Positions 17,572-26,274 of a stretch of 60,632 nt of DNA are shown piece by piece (the stretch's first letter is position 1; each line of letters begins with the position of its first letter). The DNA comes from Allobosea sp. ASV33 (GTDB lineage Bacteria > Pseudomonadota > Alphaproteobacteria > Rhizobiales > Beijerinckiaceae): the NCBI RefSeq assembly GCF_016428755.1, contig NZ_JAELTI010000023.1, positions 1-60,632 of the forward strand. Direction: 5' to 3'. The translations under genes and the position numbers were made by a program. The notes under the pieces were generated by a model that searched no databases, had not been told where the DNA came from, and was given only the letters and a program-made list of their open reading frames with translations.

Positions 17572-18648
17572 TCAGGCGGCCGCGGGCGGAGGGCTCGTCC
17601 GGGCGTTCTTGCGGATCGTGTAGAGCGTCGCCCCGATAACGACGGCCGCGCCGAGCCAGGTGGTGAGCGCCGGGATTTCGGCGAAGAAGACGAAGCCGGT
17701 GAAGCTCGCCAAGAGCAGGCGGCTGAAATCCAGTGGCGCCAGCGCCGCCGCCTCGCCGACCTGATAGGCGCGGGTGATCAGCCATTGCCCGGCCGTGCCG
17801 AACAGGCTGAGCGTGATCAGCCAGAACCATTGGTTGGACGTCGGCGTCTGCCACCAGGCCCAGGTCGGCACGGCGAGCAGAACGATCAGCACGATGCCCT
17901 GATAGAGCAGGATCGTGTCGGTGCGCTCGCTCGCCGCGAGTTTGCGGACGCTCACGGTGATCGCGGCGCCACAGACCGCGCCGGCGACCGCGAGCAGGGC
18001 GTAGATATCGAGCCCTTCCGAACTCGGCCGCAGCATGATCAGCACGCCGGCGAAGCCGATCACGGTCGCAGCCCAGCGCCGGCCGTCGACCACCTCCTTG
18101 AGGACGAGGACCGCCGCGATGGTTACGAAGAGCACCTGGCTGAAACCGATCGCCGTGGCTTGGGCGAGCGGGATTTTGACGACCGCGGTAAAGCCGCAGA
18201 GCATCGAGAGCAGCGTGACGACGCTGCGGAAAACCTGGAGTCCGAGCCGGTCGGTATGGAAGGCCTGGCGCAGGCTACCGGCGGCGAAGAGGAGCAGGAT
18301 CGCCGTCATGATGACCTGGCGGATCAGCAGGATCTGCACGAGCGGGATGCCCTGCCCGACATGCTTGATGCCGGCGACCATCACCGCATAGACGAGCATC
18401 GCCGCGAACATGAAGACCGAGCCGCGCAGGTTCGGGCTCGCCCCGCGCCACCAATAGCGCAGGCGCTGCCGGCGGTTCTCCAGCCAGCCGGTCCGGCTCG
18501 CGCTGACAGGCGGTTCGGCCGCGACGATCGGGAGGGAGCGGGACGGTCCGGGCTCGGGAGGTACGGAAGCGGCCAGCTCGTGCCATGCCGGGGCATCGCC
18601 CTCAAACGCCGACCGGTCGTGCCGGGCGGACTGCCGCTCCTCGCTCAT
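17572..18648 (-). CDS. EamA/DMT family transporter
   Basis: 358 residues with a soluble N-terminal tail of about 75 residues, then ten predicted transmembrane helices in two EamA repeats ([20 protein letters not shown] begins the first, [20 protein letters not shown] the second). The substrate is unknown; relatives export metabolites such as amino acids. ATG 18648 is preceded by GAGGG, so it is preferred over ATG 18690. No operon partner is visible. Confidence 0.85.
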   Translation of the reverse strand: MSEERQSARHDRSAFEGDAPAWHELAASVPPEPGPSRSLPIVAAEPPVSASRTGWLENRRQRLRYWWRGASPNLRGSVFMFAAMLVYAVMVAGIKHVGQGIPLVQILLIRQVIMTAILLLFAAGSLRQAFHTDRLGLQVFRSVVTLLSMLCGFTAVVKIPLAQATAIGFSQVLFVTIAAVLVLKEVVDGRRWAATVIGFAGVLIMLRPSSEGLDIYALLAVAGAVCGAAITVSVRKLAASERTDTILLYQGIVLIVLLAVPTWAWWQTPTSNQWFWLITLSLFGTAGQWLITRAYQVGEAAALAPLDFSRLLLASFTGFVFFAEIPALTTWLGAAVVIGATLYTIRKNARTSPPPAAA

Positions 18649-18950
18649 CACCCTCAACCAATGGTCGGCGGCCGATGATCGGCCCGGCATTTCATCCCTA
18701 ACGCCAAATCATTGAGGAAACGTGGCAATTCGGCCAATGACAAAGTCACATGGCCGCATTGTGCCGGCCGCGCGACGCGCAGGGGCGGCATACCCGGCAT
18801 GGGCTGTGCAATGGCGCGAACAGATTCTAGGACGAGCCCGAAAGGGACCTGCCGCTTGACGCTTCAAGACCGCCCATATCCCTGCCGCCCTGACGCAGAA
18901 GCGCGTTCGGGCGGCCCGTGTCGCCCGGCCGAATGCGGCGGGCGGCCGCG
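18649..18950. other. Divergent intergenic region, no gene seen
   Basis: About 300 bp between the EamA transporter and the AbrB-family gene, which diverge. Both promoters should lie here, but I can point to no convincing -35/-10 pair, terminator or repeat. Confidence 0.45.
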
Positions 18951-20054
18951 ATGAAAGTCCTTCTCGACGATTTCGTCGGCGGATTGCGCCAGCTCGCTCC
19001 CAGCCGCTTTCCCTATCGCCGCTTTGCCCTGGCGCTGGCGCTCGGCGGGCTCGGCGGCTGGCTCTTCGTGCAGGCCAGGCTGCCCCTGCCCTGGATGCTG
19101 GGCTCGATGGTGTTCTGCACCTTCGCCGCGCTGATCAGCCTGCCCGTCGCCGCGCCGGCCGTGATCCGCCCGCCGATGACGGCGGTGATCGGCGTGATGC
19201 TCGGCGCCTCGTTCAAGCCGGAGGTGGTTTCGCAATTGCCGAACTGGCTGCCGACGCTTGCCGGGCTCGTGCTGTTCATGGTCGCCTGCGGGCTGTGCTG
19301 CGTCAGCTATTTCCGCCGCGTCGCGGGGTTCGACCCGGTCACCGCCTTCTTCTCGGGCATGCCGGGCGGCCTGATCGAGATGGTCACGGTCGGCGAGGAG
19401 AAGGGCGGCGATGCCCGCATCATCGCGCTGATCCATTCCGCCCGCATCCTGCTCGTCGTGATGACGCTGCCCTTCATCGTGCAGTGGATCGGCGGCGTGA
19501 CGCTAGGCGGCGGTCGCGTCGCGGGCCCATCGATCATGCAGACGCCGCTCGGTTCCGAGCTCTGGCTGATCGGCTGCGGCATCGCGGGGGTCATCGTCGG
19601 ACATTGGCTCCGGATGCCCGCGAAATTCCTGCTCGGCCCCATGCTGGTCAGCGCGATCGTGCATGTCACGGGCCTGAGCGCGGCGATGCCGCCGGCGGAG
19701 ATCGTCAATGCCGCCCAGCTCATCCTCGGCGTGACGATCGGCTGCCGCTTCGTCGGCACGGCGCCGCGCATCATCCTGCGGGTGCTCCTGCTTTCGGTGG
19801 GCTCGACCGTGATTCTGCTGGCGCTGACGCTGGGCTTCGCCTGGCTGGTCGCGCTGATGTCCGTACATGGCCATGTCCCGCTGATCCTGGCCTATTCGCC
19901 CGGCGGCCTCGCCGAGATGAGCCTGATCGCGCTGGCGCTGCACACCGAGGTCGCCTTCGTCGCGGCCCATCACATCATCCGCGTCTTCCTGGTGATGGTC
20001 TCGGCCGGGCCGATCTTCGGCCTGATCGGCCGCCGGAAAGCTGCGGCGGACTAG
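18951..20054 (+). CDS. AbrB-family membrane protein (putative ammonia monooxygenase annotation family)
   Basis: 367 residues, highly hydrophobic, with about ten membrane helices arranged as two copies of the gram-negative AbrB duplication domain: LPLPWMLGSMV with PPMTAVIGVMLGASF in copy one, and AKFLLGPMLVSAIVH with AAQLILGVTIGCRFVG in copy two. FFSGMPGGLIEMV and LAYSPGGLAEMSLIA are the paired conserved loops. It is unrelated to the DNA-binding AbrB of Bacillus. The function is unproven; transport is the usual guess. ATG 18951 is used because the upstream GTG 18918 adds only Arg/Ala residues. Confidence 0.85.
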   Translation: MKVLLDDFVGGLRQLAPSRFPYRRFALALALGGLGGWLFVQARLPLPWMLGSMVFCTFAALISLPVAAPAVIRPPMTAVIGVMLGASFKPEVVSQLPNWLPTLAGLVLFMVACGLCCVSYFRRVAGFDPVTAFFSGMPGGLIEMVTVGEEKGGDARIIALIHSARILLVVMTLPFIVQWIGGVTLGGGRVAGPSIMQTPLGSELWLIGCGIAGVIVGHWLRMPAKFLLGPMLVSAIVHVTGLSAAMPPAEIVNAAQLILGVTIGCRFVGTAPRIILRVLLLSVGSTVILLALTLGFAWLVALMSVHGHVPLILAYSPGGLAEMSLIALALHTEVAFVAAHHIIRVFLVMVSAGPIFGLIGRRKAAAD

Positions 20055-20060
20055 CCGCTT

Positions 20061-21230
20061 TCACGCCGTCGCCGCGGCGAGCCCGCGCACGAGCCCGTCC
20101 GCCAGCGCGCTGCGCTGGCCCGCCATGAAGGCCGCGCCGTCGATACGCTGGCGATCTCCGGCGCGGATCGCGGCGACACGCTCGGTCACCGCGCGGGCGA
20201 AATCCGCCGCCGTATCGGCAAGTGTGAAATTAGCGGGCATTTCCGTGAATCCCCGGCAGGACAGGGTCGTCGCTACCGCGGGCAAGCCGAATTGCATCGC
20301 CTCGATCGTCTTGAGCTGCACGCCGGTGCCGGCCCGGCTCGACAGGGCAACGAGCCGGCAGGAGCGCAGGAACGACTCGGCCGAGGGCACGCGCCCGACC
20401 AGGGTCACGTTCATCGGCGCCTGCAGGTCGGGAGGCACGCGGCCGGCGACGGCAATGCGGATATCGTCCGGCAGAAGCGGGCAGATCTCGCGTAGGAACC
20501 ATTCGAGGCCAATGAGATTGGGACCCCAGGTCCAGGTGCCGATCAGACCGACATCGAAAGCCGGGTCCTCTCCGAGACCGGCGGGCGAGGCTGCGGCCGG
20601 ATCGCCCGAGACCAGCGGCAAGGCACAGGATTTCCGCTGATAGGCCGGCCCGAGCGCCTGCCGGTCTTCCTCGGCCAGCGTCCAGATGAAGCGCGCATCG
20701 TCCCAGAGCCTTCGCTCCAACCGCTCCAGCAGGCGCGCCTCGCGCCGGTAGAGCCGGCGGAACAACGGATTGCCGGCATGGTCGGCATTCTGTTCGGCCG
20801 AGACATGCTCGATATTGTGCTCGACGAGGATGCTGGGCGCGATCCGCAAAAGCTCCGGAAAAGCGCCGGGCAGGAGCACCGAATTGAGGACCAGCGCATC
20901 GAAGGGCCCGTGCGCCCGGACGGCTTCGACCAGGCGGCCGGCCCCGGCGAGCCGGAGCTTCGCACAGGCGACCGGCAAGCGGAGCCGGGCGGCGGCGGCG
21001 AGCCAGCGCAGCTTCTGTGCGGCCGGCACCACCGCGTTCTCGATATCGGCCTCGGCGACAACGATCGCACGGTCCGGATCGGCGGGAACCTCGCCCGGAC
21101 GCAGGAAGCCGATCGCGGTGACGTCGTGGCCGGCCGCGCGCAACGCCGAGAGGATCGCCGCATTGGCGATCTCGAAGCCGGTATCCGGCCGGGCGACGGG
21201 GATCAGCGATGTCAGGAAAGCAAGGCGCAA
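20061..21230 (-). CDS. Glycosyltransferase family 4-like protein
   Basis: 389 residues from a proposed TTG start at 21230, giving MRLAFLTSLIPVARPDTGFE, where the Rossmann fold begins. An in-frame ATG at 21344 would add 38 unconserved residues. The GT-B fold is indicated by HNIEHVSAEQNADH mid-protein, FDVGLIGTWTWGPN opening the C-terminal domain, and the donor-site motif SSRAGTGVQLKTIEAMQFGLPAVAT with its Glu. It probably transfers a nucleotide-sugar residue to a growing surface glycan. It is divergent from the GT2 gene and starts the polysaccharide locus. Confidence 0.8.
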   Translation of the reverse strand: MRLAFLTSLIPVARPDTGFEIANAAILSALRAAGHDVTAIGFLRPGEVPADPDRAIVVAEADIENAVVPAAQKLRWLAAAARLRLPVACAKLRLAGAGRLVEAVRAHGPFDALVLNSVLLPGAFPELLRIAPSILVEHNIEHVSAEQNADHAGNPLFRRLYRREARLLERLERRLWDDARFIWTLAEEDRQALGPAYQRKSCALPLVSGDPAAASPAGLGEDPAFDVGLIGTWTWGPNLIGLEWFLREICPLLPDDIRIAVAGRVPPDLQAPMNVTLVGRVPSAESFLRSCRLVALSSRAGTGVQLKTIEAMQFGLPAVATTLSCRGFTEMPANFTLADTAADFARAVTERVAAIRAGDRQRIDGAAFMAGQRSALADGLVRGLAAATA

Positions 21231-21390
21231 GAGGGCAAGCTCGTCGGCAGATGGTATTCCACTCCTCCCATTGGCCGGGTAGGTCAAGCGGCCCCGCCAT
21301 CTATGATCAACAGGGCCTCGCCGGATCATCGGCTGTTTCGGCAATGGCGAACACCGAACCTTAAGCCGTCACGGCCTAGTTTGCGGCTCG

Positions 21391-22446
21391 ATGACGACGG
21401 CCAGCCAAACAAGCGCTAGCGTGACCGGAGGTGAGCAGGACCGCTCCACCCGGCCGGTCTTCGGCATGCCCGAGAGCTTCGAGGTGGTCGCCAGCTCGGC
21501 GCCGGAAGCCCTGGCGGGCATCGCCAGCGTCGTCTGCGTCCCGACCTTCCGGCGCCCGGACATGCTGGAGGCGACCCTGCGGTCGCTAGCCAACCAGACG
21601 GGCGGGCATGATTTCGCGGTGATCGTGGTCGAGAACGAGGGCGTCGAGCGCGCCGGCGCTACCCGCGCCAGCGCCCTGCACGCGGCGGGGCTGTTCAAGG
21701 GCTTCGTCATCGTCGAGCCGCGCCAGGGCAACTGCAAGGCCTATAACGCCGCCTGGCGCTGCGCGCTGACGCGCTTTCCGGCGCTCGAACAGGTTCTCGG
21801 CATCGACGATGACGAGGAGGCCGAGCCTGGCTGGCTCGATGCCTTCGTCACAGCGGCACGGGCCACCCCGGCCGAGCTGTTCGGCGGCTCGGTCACGGCC
21901 GTCTTCGCCGACCCGTCGCGCGCCTGGCTTTCGGCGCATCCGGTGTTCCGCTCGCATTACAATATCTCCGGGCCGGTGCCGATGCTCTATTCCAGCGCGA
22001 ACTACCTGATCCGGCGCAGCGTGCTCGACAGGCTCGGATTTCCGTTCCTCGACGAAAGCTTCGACTTCACCGGCGGCGGCGATACGGATTTCTTCACCCG
22101 CGCCAAGGCGGCCGGCTTCCGCTTCTGGTGGGTGCAAGAGGCCGCGCAACGCGAGACCATGCCGGAGCGGCGCAGCACGTTCGACTGGATCAATGCGCGC
22201 GGCCTGCGCAATGGCGCGATCTCGGCCGCGATCGAAAGGCGGCAGAATCCGGGGCCGTTCGGAAGACTGAAAGTACTGGTGAAGTCGCTCGCCCTGCTCG
22301 CGGCGTCAGTCCCGCGCGGTCTTGTCCTGGGTCTGCGGACCCGCTCCGGGCTGATCGGGCTCTACCATGGACAGGTCGCGATCGGCCGATTGATGTCGGA
22401 ATTCGGCGTCGCCAACGAGCAATACCGCAAGCCCGAGAAGAACTGA
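21391..22446 (+). CDS. Glycosyltransferase family 2
   Basis: 351 residues with a GT-A fold: VVCVPTFRRPDMLEATLRSL opens the nucleotide-sugar domain, and IDDDEEAEPGWLDAF carries the DxD metal motif. FTGGGDTDFFTRAKAAGFRF is the acceptor-side ED/GGGD-type motif. A hydrophobic patch near the C-terminus (LVKSLALLAASVPRGLVLGL) may associate with the membrane. It probably adds a sugar to an exported polysaccharide. It is convergent with the large Wzz/GumC gene, with 24 bp between their stops. Confidence 0.88.
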   Translation: MTTASQTSASVTGGEQDRSTRPVFGMPESFEVVASSAPEALAGIASVVCVPTFRRPDMLEATLRSLANQTGGHDFAVIVVENEGVERAGATRASALHAAGLFKGFVIVEPRQGNCKAYNAAWRCALTRFPALEQVLGIDDDEEAEPGWLDAFVTAARATPAELFGGSVTAVFADPSRAWLSAHPVFRSHYNISGPVPMLYSSANYLIRRSVLDRLGFPFLDESFDFTGGGDTDFFTRAKAAGFRFWWVQEAAQRETMPERRSTFDWINARGLRNGAISAAIERRQNPGPFGRLKVLVKSLALLAASVPRGLVLGLRTRSGLIGLYHGQVAIGRLMSEFGVANEQYRKPEKN

Positions 22447-22470
22447 TCCGGCCTTCGCCGCAGTAGAGGT

Positions 22471-25059
22471 TCAGGCCGCGTTGACGACGAGGCCGCGCAG
22501 CTTGGCGGCATGCGGCCCGAGCGCGTCCTGCCAGCGTTCGGCCGCAGCCTTGGCGGAGCGTCCTTCGCGCGCGACCAGCACGATATCGTCGACGGCTTCG
22601 GCAAAGCGCTCGATCAGGCCCGCGACCGGCAGGCTGCCGCCATCGACGATCATCGGCCCGAAGCGATGCGCGGCAGCGAACGGCCCGGTGCGAAGCGAAA
22701 CCTGCCCCGCCGGCGGCAAATTCCCAGCGAAGGGCAGGAAGGTCAGGCCAGTGCCTTCGTCCTTGAGGATCGCGCGCGCTAGTGCCGCGCGCCCTGCCAG
22801 GACGTCGCCGAGCCCGAGCGGGGCGTCGGCCGCGAAGACAGGGGTCAGGCCGTGGGCACCGTCACCGGCATCGACCAGCAATGCAGGCAGGCCCGCCGCG
22901 GCCGCATCCAGCGCGAGATTGAGGGCGAGGGTCGTCGTGCCCGCTTGCGGCTCCAGGCCGAGGATCAGGATGCGGCGGCGCTGCTCGCCGCCCCCCGCCT
23001 TAGCCAGGGCCAGACGGATCGCGGAGACGGCCTCGGCGAAGGCGCCTTGCGGCTTGTCGATGACATCGACCAGATGTGCCTGCCCCTGGAAGACAGAACG
23101 AGCCTCGACGCCACGGCGCCAGCGACGGTTGCGCACCGCCGGAAGGGTTCCGAGCGCCGGCAAGGAGGCTAGCTCCGGTGCCGGTTCCGGGATGCTCAGG
23201 GGTACGGAACGATGCACCGGCTCGGCAGCGGGCTCGGCTGCCGGCTCCGGCTGGCGCGCGACACGGTCCGCCTGCCCGCCCTGGATCGCCATGAGGCGCC
23301 GCCAGCCCGCCGGTCCCAGCCCCGTGGAAACGGCCGGTGGCGAAGCTTCCTGCGCCGCCGCTGCCGCGGGCTGCGAACGAGGCGGCGGAGCGGCAGCCGA
23401 CGGTGCAGGCGTCTCCTGCTCGGCCGTGTCAGTGACGACGGGGCGCGGCGCCCGGCGCCAGAACGGCTGGCGCGGCGGCGGAGAGGGAGCAGCGGCGGCG
23501 GGCGATGATGGGGCGGGCGCGGGCGGCTGCTCGACAACCGCCTCGGTCGGGACCGGACGTGGCGCGCGGCGCCAGAACGGCTTGCGCGGACGCGGCTCGG
23601 AGGCGACGGCCGGGCGCGGCACCGCGAACAGGGCGAGGCCGAGCGCGAGCAGCATGCCCACGCCGCCGCCGCCGACCAGGCCGAGCAAAGCGAGCGTTCG
23701 GCGGCTGACGCCGCTCTTTTCGAGCGGCGGCATGGCCGGGCTGATGATGCGGGCATTGGTGGTGTCGATGCCGCCGAGCTCGCCGGTCTCGCGGGCGCGC
23801 TTGAGGAAGGCATCGTAGATGGCGCGCGAGGATTCGACCTCGCGTTCGAGCTCGCGCAACTGCACGGAGGCGCGGCCGGCGGCGTACTGCCCGGCGGTGA
23901 GCTGGTCGACGCGGCGGGCGAGCTGGCGCTCGGCCTCGACCGCGCGGTCATATTCGGCCTTGGCGGCGCGGGCGATGCGGGAGAGCTCGTCGGCGATCTG
24001 GCGGCGGGCGTCGCGCACCTGAGACTGCGACGAGGCGAGCGCCGGATGCCGCGCGCCGAGCGAGGAGACGAGATCGGCCTCGCGGGCCAGCGCCGCGCCA
24101 AGCTGGGCGCGCAGGGCGGTCATCGTGTTGGAGGCGACGGCTTCGGGGATCGCACCGGCCTCGATATTGGCGGCGCGCGTCGCGGTTATCTGGTCGTATT
24201 TGGCCTTGGCTTCGGTCGCGCGTGTCCGCGCCGCGACGAGCTGGGCATTGTTGAGCGAAAGCTGCTCCTCGCTCAGCGAGCGGCCGCCGACGCCGACGAT
24301 ATTATTGGCTTCCTTGTATTTCTCCGCCTTTTCCTCGGCGGTGCGCAGGCGATTGCGCAGTTCCTCCAAGCGGCCGGTCAGGGCCGTGGTCGCGCGCTGG
24401 GCGGCCTCGGCACGCACTGCCGTCTGGTCTTCGAGATAGGCCTCGGCCAGCGCATTGGCGATCTTCGCCGCCTTGTCGGGGTCCTGCGCCGTCGCGGAGA
24501 TGTCGATGACGAAGGTGCGCTCGCCGCGGCGAACGCTCACGGTGCGGTCGAGCGCCGCCAGCGCATAGAGCGTCGCCTTCGGCGAGAGGCCGGTATCAGT
24601 GCCCAACAGGCGAGACAGGAAGCCGGCCGAAGCGCCGCCGAAATCGGGATCGCGGTCGAGGCCAAGCCGCTCGACCACGCGCGACTTGATGCTGTCGGAT
24701 GCGATCACCCGCGCCTGGCTTTCGAGATAGCCGGTGATCGAGGTCGGATCGCTGCCGACGGTGTTGGGCGAGACGTCGTTCTGGAGCACGCGCAGGTCGC
24801 GCGGATCGATGAAGAGCTGCGCGGTCGAGACGTATTTCGGCGCGATCAGCAGGCTGCCGAAGATCGCCAGGACGAGGCCGAGCACGGCCATCAGCAGGAT
24901 CAATCCGCGCCGCGCCCAGAGCGTCCCGACGATCCAGGCGGGATCGGTGAGGCGGCCAAGCTGAGCGGGCATGGCCGAAGCCGGCCGCTCGCGGCGCTCC
25001 GGCTTCTCCTGTGCTTCGCTTGCAGCGGGCTCGGTCGTGAACATGACGCTACGCTTCAC
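22471..25059 (-). CDS. Wzz/GumC-type polysaccharide co-polymerase with degenerate BY-kinase domain
   Basis: 862 residues. The first membrane helix (about 50-72) is followed by a Wzz domain (KYVSTAQLFIDPRDLRVLQ), a long coiled-coil periplasmic region (about 200-430) and the usual terminal helix (about 457-480). A Pro/Ala-rich cytoplasmic linker holds two copies of FWRRAPRPV. The C-terminal domain (about 690-862) has the fold of a bacterial tyrosine kinase, but Walker A is EPQAGTTT (no Lys), Walker A' is LLVDAGD and Walker B is MIVDGG. There is no C-terminal Tyr cluster. I infer a catalytically dead regulatory domain. The start is GTG 25059, nine bases after the GH10 stop. Confidence 0.85.
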   Translation of the reverse strand: MKRSVMFTTEPAASEAQEKPERRERPASAMPAQLGRLTDPAWIVGTLWARRGLILLMAVLGLVLAIFGSLLIAPKYVSTAQLFIDPRDLRVLQNDVSPNTVGSDPTSITGYLESQARVIASDSIKSRVVERLGLDRDPDFGGASAGFLSRLLGTDTGLSPKATLYALAALDRTVSVRRGERTFVIDISATAQDPDKAAKIANALAEAYLEDQTAVRAEAAQRATTALTGRLEELRNRLRTAEEKAEKYKEANNIVGVGGRSLSEEQLSLNNAQLVAARTRATEAKAKYDQITATRAANIEAGAIPEAVASNTMTALRAQLGAALAREADLVSSLGARHPALASSQSQVRDARRQIADELSRIARAAKAEYDRAVEAERQLARRVDQLTAGQYAAGRASVQLRELEREVESSRAIYDAFLKRARETGELGGIDTTNARIISPAMPPLEKSGVSRRTLALLGLVGGGGVGMLLALGLALFAVPRPAVASEPRPRKPFWRRAPRPVPTEAVVEQPPAPAPSSPAAAAPSPPPRQPFWRRAPRPVVTDTAEQETPAPSAAAPPPRSQPAAAAAQEASPPAVSTGLGPAGWRRLMAIQGGQADRVARQPEPAAEPAAEPVHRSVPLSIPEPAPELASLPALGTLPAVRNRRWRRGVEARSVFQGQAHLVDVIDKPQGAFAEAVSAIRLALAKAGGGEQRRRILILGLEPQAGTTTLALNLALDAAAAGLPALLVDAGDGAHGLTPVFAADAPLGLGDVLAGRAALARAILKDEGTGLTFLPFAGNLPPAGQVSLRTGPFAAAHRFGPMIVDGGSLPVAGLIERFAEAVDDIVLVAREGRSAKAAAERWQDALGPHAAKLRGLVVNAA

Positions 25060-25068
25060 TGTCCCACA

Positions 25069-26163
25069 TCACGCCAGCCCACGCCGATAGCGTTCGAGCA
25101 CGGCCATCATCGGCTTTTGCCGGTAATCGGCATCAAGCGGCAGGGGCCTTGCGCGGGCGCTGTCCTTGCGCGGGAAAGTTTCGTGAACCCATGAATAGCG
25201 GTCGGTCAGCCCCCAGGTGACGATCGCCTTCGGCCGCTTGGCCGAGACGATCGCCTCGAGGAAGGTGGAGACCAGGGCGGCGGCTGTCTTGTCGCGCTGC
25301 GCGGGATCGGCGGGCAGCTTCCAGTCGATGACGTCGAGCTCGGTGATCTCGACATCCAGGCCGAGTTCGTCGAGGTCGCGCATGAAGCGCTGCAATCCGT
25401 CCACGTCGATGCCCTTGTCGGCATAAAGATGGGCCTGCATGCCGATGCCATGCACAGGGATGCCCTTGTCCTTGAGGCGCCGGCAGATATCGAGCGCGAC
25501 CTTGCGGCGCGCGGCGGCGCCGGGAACCGGCTCCTCGAAATGGAAATCGTTGAGGACGAGCCGGGCCTTGGGATCGACCCGTGCCGCCGTGCGGAAGGCG
25601 ATGTCGACATGCTCCGGCCCGAGCAGGCGCTGCCAGATCGTGTCGCGATACGGCCCGCCTTCCGTGGGATCATATTTGATGACCTCGTTGACCACGTCCC
25701 AGGTCCCGACCCGCCCCTTGTAGCGGTCGACCACGATCTCGATGTGGTTGACGAGCTCGCGCTCGGCTTCGGCGCGCGTCGCCATCTCCTTCGCCCAGGG
25801 CGGCAGAGCCTCGCCCCAGAGCAGCGTGTGGCCGCGCAGCGCCTTTTTGTTCGCCTCGGCGAAGCCGACGAGCTCGTCGGCGCCGGAGAAATCGAAGCGC
25901 GGCCGGTCGTGCCGCAGCGCCTCCCATTTCAGATCGTTCATCGGGACGATGACGTCGCAATAGCGCTTCAGCGCGTCGCGATAGCGCGCGTCCTTGCGAA
26001 AGGTCTCGATCTCCGCCGCGGAGCCGAACGGAATCGGCCTGTCGGCCGCAAGCGCCGCACCCAAACTCCCGGCCGCCGCCAGGCAAGCCGAAGTCCCGCG
26101 CAGCAGGCCGCGGCGCGTCAAGGACGCTTCATTCCGGTCCGTTTCAGCTTTCCGTTCGGTCAA
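25069..26163 (-). CDS. Exported GH10 family glycoside hydrolase (endo-1,4-beta-xylanase-like)
   Basis: 364 residues. A twin-arginine signal (LTRRGLLRGTSACLAAAG, about 15-40) indicates Tat export. The TIM-barrel GH10 motifs are clear: GHTLLWGEALPPWAKE, TWDVVNEVIKYD with acid/base Glu160, and VEITELDVIDWKLP with nucleophile Glu275; WGLTDRYSW closes the active site. The known activity of the family is endo-xylanase. In this polysaccharide locus it may instead trim or release the polymer made here, which is inference. The start is TTG 26163 with GGAAG upstream. The gene is in tandem with the Wzz/GumC gene (9 bp gap), so co-expression is likely. Confidence 0.9.
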   Translation of the reverse strand: MTERKAETDRNEASLTRRGLLRGTSACLAAAGSLGAALAADRPIPFGSAAEIETFRKDARYRDALKRYCDVIVPMNDLKWEALRHDRPRFDFSGADELVGFAEANKKALRGHTLLWGEALPPWAKEMATRAEAERELVNHIEIVVDRYKGRVGTWDVVNEVIKYDPTEGGPYRDTIWQRLLGPEHVDIAFRTAARVDPKARLVLNDFHFEEPVPGAAARRKVALDICRRLKDKGIPVHGIGMQAHLYADKGIDVDGLQRFMRDLDELGLDVEITELDVIDWKLPADPAQRDKTAAALVSTFLEAIVSAKRPKAIVTWGLTDRYSWVHETFPRKDSARARPLPLDADYRQKPMMAVLERYRRGLA

Positions 26164-26274
26164 TCGGGACGCTTCCGTGTCGTTTAGGGTCGTTCAACGC
26201 CTCTGGTCTAAGAGGGATCCGTCATGCTGCAACGCTAAGGCACGCGCCGGGCCAGCCGCCGCGGAAACGGGTTC

